NCBI RefSeq assembly: GCF_044761665.1
Contig: NZ_JBIWCW010000001.1
Location: 434,001-498,000, forward strand
DNA length: 64,000 bases
Direction: 5' to 3'
DNA from: Peribacillus sp044761665
GTDB lineage: Bacteria; Bacillota; Bacilli; Bacillales; DSM-1321
In this document: positions 57,390-64,000 of the stretch, piece after piece
How the letters are laid out: the number at the start of each line of letters is the position of its first letter
How positions within the stretch are numbered: the stretch's first letter is position 1
Program-made: the position numbers and the translations under genes
The notes under the pieces: generated by a model
Databases searched by the model: none
What the model was told of the DNA's origin: nothing
What the model saw: the letters and a program-made list of their open reading frames with translations, nothing else

Positions 57390-58742
57390 TTAATGTACTA
57401 AATCATCTAAATCCGGTTGCAATTTATTCCGCAGAATATACAGCATGAAGGCACCCACAAGAAATGTGATGGCATCAGCAATGACAATGGACCAGACCAC
57501 CCCTTGGAAGCCGTTCATTTGATTGGCGATAAACAACACAGGAATCAGGGTAATCCCTTGAATAATTGACATAATGAACGCGGCAGTTCCTTGCGCTGTT
57601 GCTTGGAAAATCCCGGTAAACAATGAGGTCATTCCTGTAATGAATAAGGATAAAAACGTCACATGTAGAATGTAGCTACCCATTTCAATTAATTGCGGGT
57701 TATTTGTAAATAAGCCAATTAAGTGGTCAGAAATCAAATAGACGATGATGCCGAACAAGACTGCTAACGCCATAATCGCTTTGATTGTAAAACCAACGGT
57801 ATTCTTCATGCGTAATTTATTCGCTGTAAATGAGAAGGCAATCAACGGCACGACACCCTCACATAAACCCATCAGAATAAACTCAGGAAATTGCAATAAT
57901 CGTGATGATATTCCGAATGCCGCTACAGCCTGATCTCCATATTCAACAAGAAAATGGTTAAAAATGAGCGACATTGCACCCATAAAAACACTCATAATAA
58001 AGATGGGAATACCGATTTTTAATACATTACTCAGAATGTCCTTAGTAGCCTTGAACCATTTTACGGAGACGGTTAAGAATTGACTCTTATATCCCATATG
58101 GAAGGCGTAAAAGATACTTCCAACCGCGTTGGAAATGACCGTTGCAGTCGCAACGCCGATTACGTCCAAATGTAATACGAAGATGACAAACGAATCAAGA
58201 ATAATATTTACAACAACACTGAGAATCATTCCGATCATCGACGTGATTGCTGCACCCTCGGAGCGTACGATGTTCTCCAGCGTGAAGAATAATACGAGGA
58301 ATGGTGAACCAATAAGCATAATCGTGACATATTCCTTCGTGAAGCCGAAGGACTCAGGTGTTGCTCCCAGCCCATGAACGATTGAATCGATCAAAGGAAG
58401 TCCGACGGCCATCACGATAAGACCGAGAACTAAACTACTGTAAAAGGCGAATGAAGACACATGCTTTACATCATCATATTTTTTCTCACCAAGCAGGCGG
58501 GAGATGAATGTACCGCTACCCATGCCAATCAAGTTGCCTAACGCCATAATGATCGCAAATAACGGCAAGGTCAGTGCGAGTGCGGTTAACATGGCAGTAT
58601 TGTGTAGTGTACCAAGAAAATAGGCATTCAAGATTGAATATATGACACTCATTGACGTGCCTATCATCATCGGTACAGCGAAGTGGGTTACAGCTTTTGC
58701 TACCGGTGCTTTTTCAAAGTAATAGAGGTTTTCTGCATCCAT
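57390..58742 (-). CDS. MATE family efflux transporter
   Basis: The 450-aa protein has the twelve helices of MATE, with 'YYFEKAPVAKAVTHFAVPMM' at the start and 'GTGSGTFISRLLGEKKYDDV' (core GMGSGTFISRLLGE) after helix 2. It exports drugs or cations using Na+ or H+. ATG 58742 with GGTGA upstream is preferred to 58763. A TetR gene is divergent and three operator-like palindromes lie between, so expression is likely drug-inducible. Confidence 0.85.
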   Translation of the reverse strand: MDAENLYYFEKAPVAKAVTHFAVPMMIGTSMSVIYSILNAYFLGTLHNTAMLTALALTLPLFAIIMALGNLIGMGSGTFISRLLGEKKYDDVKHVSSFAFYSSLVLGLIVMAVGLPLIDSIVHGLGATPESFGFTKEYVTIMLIGSPFLVLFFTLENIVRSEGAAITSMIGMILSVVVNIILDSFVIFVLHLDVIGVATATVISNAVGSIFYAFHMGYKSQFLTVSVKWFKATKDILSNVLKIGIPIFIMSVFMGAMSLIFNHFLVEYGDQAVAAFGISSRLLQFPEFILMGLCEGVVPLIAFSFTANKLRMKNTVGFTIKAIMALAVLFGIIVYLISDHLIGLFTNNPQLIEMGSYILHVTFLSLFITGMTSLFTGIFQATAQGTAAFIMSIIQGITLIPVLFIANQMNGFQGVVWSIVIADAITFLVGAFMLYILRNKLQPDLDDLVH

Positions 58743-58780
58743 GTGGGTCACCACTTTCATCATTTATTATAGCCATAAGT

Positions 58781-58865
58781 CTAACAGTGTTAGTTTGCCC
58801 CTAACAGTATTAGATGCTATCATAAACCTATGAACCTGTAAAGTATAAACTTACACTGTTAGTTA
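58781..58865. promoter_or_regulatory. Three TetR-operator-like sites
   Basis: CTAACAGTGTTAG (58781-58793) and CTAACAGTATTAG (58801-58813), with centres 20 bases apart, and CACTGTTAG (half or diverged, about 58854-58862) share CTAACA-T-TTAG. They stand between the MATE and TetR starts, fitting control of both. Confidence 0.75.
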
Positions 58866-58880
58866 CAAGGAGGCATACCG

Positions 58881-59561
58881 ATGAAAAAGCAGCATCCACA
58901 GATTTCGGAAGATAAAATCTTAGAGGCTTCATGGGAGCTTCTGGGGGAAGAGGGGATTGAGAAATTCAGCTTGAGACGATTAGCAACCAGGCTTGGTATT
59001 CAGGCGCCATCTCTGTACTGGTACTTCAAGAGCAAGCAGAATCTCTACCAGCGACTGGCCAACCATGTATCCAAAATCATCCTAGAGGAGTTTCACTCCG
59101 AGGGGGACTGGAAGGAGCAACTGACGACGCTTGCGGTAACGATACGGAGTGTGCTTAGCCGATATCCCTGCTCTGCGCAACTCATGATGATGACGTTGCC
59201 CCACGAACCGGACATTATCCGGTTTACCAACCGTATGCTGGTTTGTGTGGAATCGACCACGCTTGAGCAAGAGCAGAAAATCCAAGTCGTTACTACGCTT
59301 GTAAATTATGTTTATTACTTCGTTCTAGATGATTATCAGCATGAGCGCAATGTTTCTGCTGTTATAAAGGACCAGGATATGGAGCCGGGTGAGGAGTTGA
59401 ATCGCCTTCTGAACTCCATGAGCGAGACTGATGCAGGACTGTTCCGGAGGATGTTCGAAAATGGGCTGTTCGACCTGATGGGGACCGATAGTTCGTTTGA
59501 GTTCGGTTTGAAACTGATTCTCTCAGGGATTGAGCAAGTGATAAAGGATCAGGAGAATTAA
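58881..59561 (+). CDS. TetR family regulator
   Basis: The 226-aa protein starts with the TetR HTH ('ILEASWELLGEEGIEKFSLR', core GIEKFSLRRLATRLGIQAPSLYWY in two halves) followed by a TetR_C-type ligand domain (about 70-220). AGGAGGCATACCG precedes the ATG. It is divergent from the MATE gene and probably represses it through the three palindromes upstream. Confidence 0.88.
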   Translation: MKKQHPQISEDKILEASWELLGEEGIEKFSLRRLATRLGIQAPSLYWYFKSKQNLYQRLANHVSKIILEEFHSEGDWKEQLTTLAVTIRSVLSRYPCSAQLMMMTLPHEPDIIRFTNRMLVCVESTTLEQEQKIQVVTTLVNYVYYFVLDDYQHERNVSAVIKDQDMEPGEELNRLLNSMSETDAGLFRRMFENGLFDLMGTDSSFEFGLKLILSGIEQVIKDQEN

Positions 59562-60042
59562 AATATAAAACAACGTTCAGTCGGTTATCGGATAGCCGGT
59601 TTCAATGATGTTTACCAGTTACCCTAATGGAGAAATAATGTGGATTCTTGACTGAATTTTTCACAAGGCAATATAAACGCCTTGGATATAATGGGGAATC
59701 TATTTTAAAATTATCATCTTATCAAAAGCTATTAACCGTACATAAAAAGTGGACAACTAAAAATCTGATCATCATGTAAATATTAAGAAACCCATCTAAT
59801 CTTCTCATGTGAAGATAGCTGGGTTTCTTAAAGTTGAATGTGCAAAAAAGGCACTTAAAGTAAGCGCAAATTTTCGCCTAAAGTGACTTTCAAGTAAACT
59901 ACCCTATGAACATAACTTCGTTAACATAGAACGAATCCACCTTACTTCCCTTCACTTATTATCTTTACCTGATCATTTTCTCCAATGATCCCACTTTCGG
60001 GACCCTTCTTAAATTCACATTACCTTTAAAATTAAACAACAA
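59562..60042. other. Intergenic region with a hairpin and a transposase-like fragment
   Basis: At about 59640-59778 a plus-strand frame reads GFLTEFFTRQYKRLGYNGE and KLLTVHKKWTTKNLIIM, which may be a fragment of an old insertion element (no start, no ends). A 20-bp hairpin lies at 59785-59829. No gene is supported. Confidence 0.4.
59785..59832. terminator. Long hairpin in the intergenic region
   Basis: AAGAAACCCATCTAATCTTC pairs with GAAGATAGCTGGGTTTCTT (one mismatch, one bulge). It may terminate the TetR transcript or be part of a decayed element. Confidence 0.6.
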
Positions 60043-60942
60043 TTAAGATTCACGCAGGCGTTTTATATCACTTTTAGGTGGCAGGCCGAACATGCGGGCA
60101 TATTCACGACTAAATTGAGATGGACTCTCATACCCTACATGGAATCCAGCATCTGCAGCATCCGCTGACTTAGAAAACATGAGATGACGAGCCTCTTGCA
60201 ACCTTAATTGTTTTTGATATTGTATGGGGCTTGATCCGGTAACTTGTTTAAAATGATGGTGCAAGGAAGAAGAACTCATGTTTACGGTCCCAGCTAGTTC
60301 TTCAATACGTAAAGGCTTGTCAAAGTCCTGCTTTATTAGATGAATCACTTGGGCAATTCGTTGTGCATGACTCCCAATCATGGCTATCTGTTTTACGGAT
60401 CCCCCCTGTTCATCTTGTAAAATCCGGTAAAGGATTTCACGGATAACTAATGGTGCGAGCAAAGAAACATCGTCTGGTGTATCTAAAAGACGAACAAGCC
60501 TCAATACCGCATCAAGAAGGGATGCGTTCATTTTACTTACAAATAAACCTCTGTGGGTTTCTTCCTCTTTATCATTAGCTGCCTCAGATTCCATCAGAAT
60601 GTCGAAGATTTGCTTTGGACTGAAATCCAATCGTAAGCACAAGTACGGAGACTCGATATCCGCCTGTATGATTTCTCCTGAAATGGGTAGATCAACAGAC
60701 ACGACGAGATAATGAGCAGGATCATATTGATAACGATCCTGTGCTAACATAACTAGTTTTTTTCCTTGAGCGACAATACATAGAGCTGGCTCATGAATGG
60801 AATGTATGGGTGCTGATTTATAAGAAGCGCGGATAAAATGCAATGATGAAATAGCAGTAGAGTGGACCCCATCCTCTTGACAATATCTTTCCATGTATCG
60901 AGCTAATTCATTTTGGTGCTCCAAGACTTGATTGTCCATCAT
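60043..60942 (-). CDS. AraC family regulator (AraC_N type)
   Basis: The 299-aa protein has an N-terminal AraC_N ligand domain (about 15-165, 'IHSIHEPALCIVAQGKKLVM', core HEPALCIVAQGKK) and two C-terminal HTH motifs ('RIEELAGTVNMSSSSLHHHF', 'ADAGFHVGYESPSQFSREYA', cores shown). It is divergent from the Atu4866 gene and SDR gene and probably activates them. ATG 60942 is followed by a second ATG three bases later. Confidence 0.85.
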   Translation of the reverse strand: MMDNQVLEHQNELARYMERYCQEDGVHSTAISSLHFIRASYKSAPIHSIHEPALCIVAQGKKLVMLAQDRYQYDPAHYLVVSVDLPISGEIIQADIESPYLCLRLDFSPKQIFDILMESEAANDKEEETHRGLFVSKMNASLLDAVLRLVRLLDTPDDVSLLAPLVIREILYRILQDEQGGSVKQIAMIGSHAQRIAQVIHLIKQDFDKPLRIEELAGTVNMSSSSLHHHFKQVTGSSPIQYQKQLRLQEARHLMFSKSADAADAGFHVGYESPSQFSREYARMFGLPPKSDIKRLRES

Positions 60943-61098
60943 AATAAGGCGACCTCCTTATCTATGTATTTTCTAAAATTTTCTATTTAGATAACCTGAT
61001 TTTATGAAACCTTGGAGGATTAGGCAAGAATCTCTCAGGATTTTTCTACCAGATTTAGTGCTTATTATCGGATAATTATACAAAAGGAGGAGAAATAT

Positions 61099-61362
61099 AT
61101 GGCAAATCAAACAAGCAAAAATCAACCTTCCTATATCGGTATGTGGGTTACACAAGACGGCTACATCCGTCATGAACTACAGCCTAACAACCGGTATGAT
61201 GAGGCTCGCGGCAACAGAAAAAGCGCTTATCAAGGCAGTTACAAAATCACAGGCAATCATATAGATTATGTCGATGATACTGGTTTTACTGCGGATGGTG
61301 ATTTCCGAGAAGGCATTCTCTATCATGGAGGAATGGTTCTCTATAAAGAAGAAAAAAAGTAG
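61099..61362 (+). CDS. Atu4866 domain protein
   Basis: The 87-aa protein matches the small Atu4866 domain: 'YIGMWVTQDGYIRHELQPN', 'YQGSYKITGNHIDYVDDTG' and 'FREGILYHGGMVLYK', a lipocalin-like strand pattern. It occurs next to AraC regulators and SDR enzymes, as here. AAAGGAGGAGAAA precedes the ATG. Function unknown. Confidence 0.85.
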   Translation: MANQTSKNQPSYIGMWVTQDGYIRHELQPNNRYDEARGNRKSAYQGSYKITGNHIDYVDDTGFTADGDFREGILYHGGMVLYKEEKK

Positions 61363-61416
61363 ATTACTTGGTTAAGTTCTTGGAGAAAATTCGTGAAAAA
61401 ATAAAGGGGGAAAATC

Positions 61417-62148
61417 ATGTCTAACATTGCAGAGAAAGTCGTGATCATTACAGGTGCAAGCAGTGGAATCGGAGAAGCTACATCACGTCTTCTTGCCGAA
61501 AGTGGTGCCCATGTCATTTTAGGTGCAAGAAGAACAGAAAGATTAGAGGTTATTACATCCGACATTCGTTCAGAAGGCGGTTCATCTGAATATAGGGCAG
61601 TAGACGTAACGAAAAGAGAGCAAGTTGAAGAGCTCGTCAACTATGCGAAAAATACTTTTGGAAAAGTGGATGTGATTGTCAACAACGCAGGTGTAATGCC
61701 CTTGTCCAAACTGGAAGCTCTGAAAACGGATGAATGGGACCGGATGATTGACGTGAATATTCGCGGCGTTCTTCATGGTATTGCAGCAGGGCTCCCGATT
61801 ATGAAGAAACAAGGATTTGGTCAATTTATTAATATATCCTCAATTGGGGGACACGAAGTTACCCCTACTGCGGCTGTGTATTGCGCCACTAAATTTGCTG
61901 TCCGGGCTATATCTGAAGGCCTTCGTATGGAGGTGGGCAAGCATATTCGTGTCACGACGGTTTCACCGGGTGTAACTCAATCCGAACTAGCCGACAGTAT
62001 TTCAGATGAAGAAGCCATTGAGTTTATGAAAGAATATAGGAAAACCGCTATTTCACCCGATTCCATTGCCCGTACCATCCTTTTTGCGATTGAACAACCT
62101 GAGGATGTTGCTGTAAATGAAATCATTGTAAGACCAACTGGTACTTGA
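61417..62148 (+). CDS. SDR family oxidoreductase
   Basis: The 243-aa enzyme has TGASSGIG for cofactor binding, Arg residues after strand 2 (LGARRTERL, indicating NADP+), NNAGVMPLS and catalytic YCATK. It is the third gene of the AraC-Atu4866-SDR group, 54 bases after the Atu4866 gene, and is probably induced by the AraC regulator. AAGGGGGAAA precedes the ATG. Confidence 0.87.
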   Translation: MSNIAEKVVIITGASSGIGEATSRLLAESGAHVILGARRTERLEVITSDIRSEGGSSEYRAVDVTKREQVEELVNYAKNTFGKVDVIVNNAGVMPLSKLEALKTDEWDRMIDVNIRGVLHGIAAGLPIMKKQGFGQFINISSIGGHEVTPTAAVYCATKFAVRAISEGLRMEVGKHIRVTTVSPGVTQSELADSISDEEAIEFMKEYRKTAISPDSIARTILFAIEQPEDVAVNEIIVRPTGT

Positions 62149-62173
62149 TTAAAATTCATATGATACCGAGTAT

Positions 62174-62217
62174 AAAGGCATTAACCATTTTTCCCTTTCA
62201 AAATGGTTAATGCCTTT
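62174..62217. terminator. Bidirectional terminator
   Basis: A perfect 18-bp stem (AAAGGCATTAACCATTTT and its complement) with an eight-base loop separates the SDR and nagB genes. Confidence 0.9.
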
Positions 62218-62247
62218 GCCTTGGTAAGACGGTCATTTATAAGATCC

Positions 62248-62985
62248 TTATCTAACTTGCTTGATTTCCATCAAAGCTTCCTGATCAGCAATAATCATCA
62301 CATTATCATGTTGTTTTAAAATGGAGGCTGGGACTTGTTCATTTGTTGGTTCAGTTAGTAGCTTATATAAAATATGTGCCTTTTGCTTTCCGGAAACAAG
62401 AAGCACGATTTGTTTACTCTTCATAATGGTCGAAATCCCCATCGTCACAGCATGTGTGGGTACGTCGAAAGGGTTATCAAAGTAACAGGCATTCTTTTCC
62501 CGCGTTGAGGCTGTTAATTCCACTACATTCGTCGTGGACGCAAAAGAAGTACCTGGCTCATTGAAACCAATATGCCCATTGACCCCAATCCCCAAGAGTT
62601 GAAGGTCTACCCCACCAAGCTTTTCAATAAGCTCCTCATATTTTTGACATTCTGCTTGTAAGTCTGTTGCCATGGCATTTGGCAAATGAGTTTGTTGGCT
62701 TGGGATATCAATATGTTGAAAGAGATGTTCGTTCATATAGGTATGATAACTAGTTGGATTTTCTTTTTCGACTCCGACATATTCATCCAGATTCACTGTA
62801 TGAACATGCTGATAGGAGGTTCGATGTTCTTGATAATCTTTCACCAAGTGTTGATACGTCCCTACCGGCGTTCCTCCAGTAGCGAGACCTAACACAACAG
62901 AATGTGTCTGTTTTACTTTGGCCAGAATAAGTTGTGCCGCTTTCTCGCTCATTTCATCGTAGTTTTTCGCTTCAATGATTTCCAT
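62248..62985 (-). CDS. nagB: Glucosamine-6-phosphate deaminase
   Basis: The 245-aa enzyme converts glucosamine 6-phosphate to fructose 6-phosphate and ammonia. It shows 'LGLATGGTPVGTYQHLVKDY' (sugar phosphate loop), 'NLDEYVGVEKENPTSY' and 'GIGVNGHIGFNEPG' (catalytic Asp/His). ATG 62985, with TGGAGG upstream, overlaps the end of nagA by 14 bases, so the two are translated together. Confidence 0.93.
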   Translation of the reverse strand: MEIIEAKNYDEMSEKAAQLILAKVKQTHSVVLGLATGGTPVGTYQHLVKDYQEHRTSYQHVHTVNLDEYVGVEKENPTSYHTYMNEHLFQHIDIPSQQTHLPNAMATDLQAECQKYEELIEKLGGVDLQLLGIGVNGHIGFNEPGTSFASTTNVVELTASTREKNACYFDNPFDVPTHAVTMGISTIMKSKQIVLLVSGKQKAHILYKLLTEPTNEQVPASILKQHDNVMIIADQEALMEIKQVR

Positions 62986-64000
62986 ACTCAACCTCCATTC
63001 TGCTAAATGCAATCTGTCCTCTACAGATGGTCATGACCACTTCATTTCCTTCGTTTAAGATGACTAAATCCGCATCTTTCCCTACTTTAATGCTTCCTTT
63101 TTTATCATCAAGATGAAGCTGTTTGGCTGGATTCAGGGATGCCATTTCAACTGCTTCTTCAAGTGAACAACTTGCATAGTCTAATAGGTTCTTAAACGCC
63201 TGCCCCATCTTCAATATGCTTCCTGCCAGTGTTCCGTCGCTAAGTACCGCCTTACCATCTTTCACCGTTACTTCTTGGCCTCCTAAATCGTAGGTACCAT
63301 TTTTCAAACACTTTGCCCGCATGGAATCTGTGATCAGAATCAATCCGGTCTGCGTTTTCTGTTTATAGGCAAGCTTGACGATTTCCGGGCGGACATGAAT
63401 GCCATCTATGATCAATTCGGCTTTTAACTCATCCCGTAAAAGGGCAGCTCCCACAACTCCCGGTTCACGGTGATGCAGCCCTCTCATCTGATTAAAAAGA
63501 TGTGTAACTTGAGATGCACCATCCGCAATGGCTAGATCCACTTCATCGTAAGTGGCATCCGAATGTCCAATGGAAGCGACAATTCCATGTTCTTTTAGAT
63601 ATTTGATGAGTTCACTTCCTCCCGGCTGTTCCGGTGCAAGCGTCACGACTTTGACCGTATTCTTGGATAATACGTTCCATTTTTCGAAGATATGTGGATC
63701 TGGATTCATCATATATTGTTCGGGTTGTGCTCCTGCCATCTTCGGATTGACGAAAGGACCTTCCAGATGAACGCCAAGTATTTCGGCTAATCCTGGTGGC
63801 TGATGATCATGAATATACTGACCGGCATTGATTAACGCATTTTCGATGGCTTGAGGTGCCTGCGTCATGGTGGTAGCTAGAAAGCTTGTTGTTCCTTCTC
63901 TTGGAAGAGCCTTCGCCATAGTATGTAATGCATCCTGTGTGGCATCCATCGTATCGGCTCCGTCTACACCATGTATATGAATATCAATCATTCCCGGTAT
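62972..64000 (-). CDS. nagA: N-acetylglucosamine-6-phosphate deacetylase (N-terminus outside window)
   Basis: The window holds about 342 codons of the 3' part; the true start lies to the right, as the frame continues through IPGMIDIHIHG at the edge. It removes acetate from GlcNAc-6-phosphate, feeding nagB. Metal and catalytic residues are visible in DIHIHG, 'GVHLEGPFVNPKMAG', 'SIGHSDATYDEVD', 'HLFNQMRGLHHREPG' and LITDSM (catalytic Asp). nagAB uses amino sugars from cell wall or chitin. Confidence 0.92.
   Translation of the reverse strand: MPGMIDIHIHGVDGADTMDATQDALHTMAKALPREGTTSFLATTMTQAPQAIENALINAGQYIHDHQPPGLAEILGVHLEGPFVNPKMAGAQPEQYMMNPDPHIFEKWNVLSKNTVKVVTLAPEQPGGSELIKYLKEHGIVASIGHSDATYDEVDLAIADGASQVTHLFNQMRGLHHREPGVVGAALLRDELKAELIIDGIHVRPEIVKLAYKQKTQTGLILITDSMRAKCLKNGTYDLGGQEVTVKDGKAVLSDGTLAGSILKMGQAFKNLLDYASCSLEEAVEMASLNPAKQLHLDDKKGSIKVGKDADLVILNEGNEVVMTICRGQIAFSRMEVEYGNH

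Noticed and set aside
59640..59778. Insertion sequence
   Set aside because: Only a short frame is readable; no inverted ends or transposase motif are visible, so it is not called as a mobile element.

Overview
The window is chromosomal DNA from a low-GC, spore-forming Gram-positive bacterium of the Bacillaceae. Peribacillus or a close Bacillus relative is my best guess. The reasons are AT-rich DNA with strong AGGAGG-type ribosome binding sites and frequent TTG/GTG starts, together with typical Bacillus families: YvrJ/DUF1659/DUF2922, IDEAL, a CsgA-like spore protein, a DUF2975-YozG pair, MhqA/MhqD/MhqE and DUF4183. I saw no rRNA, tRNA, CRISPR array, intact insertion sequence or prophage.

Layout. 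1-3000: a tandem family of small three-helix membrane proteins (five copies plus one decayed) around an unrecognised 269-aa gene. 3000-15900: mostly housekeeping and accessory genes, namely a divergent Nramp-like transporter and IclR regulator, an acyl-CoA ligase, two copies of a DUF1659/DUF2922 module, a DCC protein, a cysteine hydrolase, a PadR regulator, a lipoprotein and an SDR. 16000-25900: a minus-strand polymorphic-toxin locus. It has one complete LXG toxin (type VII secretion substrate) at its 5' end, followed by a string of displaced toxin C-terminal fragments. Each fragment sits next to its own immunity gene (Imm50, CdiI-like, SUKH, DUF2625, Imm3, YwqK). 26100-30900: quinone/aromatic detoxification (mhqA, mhqE, mhqD) and a 3-oxoacid CoA-transferase (scoAB), separated by two GC-rich interspersed repeats. 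31000-43700: small regulator/membrane-protein pairs, four GNAT acetyltransferases, a nitroreductase, a two-subunit YdcZ-type exporter with an ArsR regulator, and a divergent DUF4183 pair. 44000-64000: an SDR-SDR-MFS-MarR cluster, a VanZ protein, a HAD phosphatase, a PadR-MFS efflux operon, a class D beta-lactamase, a parallel beta-helix protein, a MATE/TetR pair with three operator-like palindromes, an AraC-Atu4866-SDR group, and nagB with the 3' part of nagA at the right edge.

The most interesting region is the toxin locus. Four copies of a pre-toxin linker share one short breakpoint sequence, and intact immunity genes persist next to broken or deleted toxin domains. The picture fits a reservoir of exchangeable toxin tips, or its graveyard. 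A second signal is a 21-bp-period tandem repeat (core ATTCAACCAC) at four separate places, each time just 3' of a minus-strand gene. Product names come from motif recognition by eye; no database search was run.
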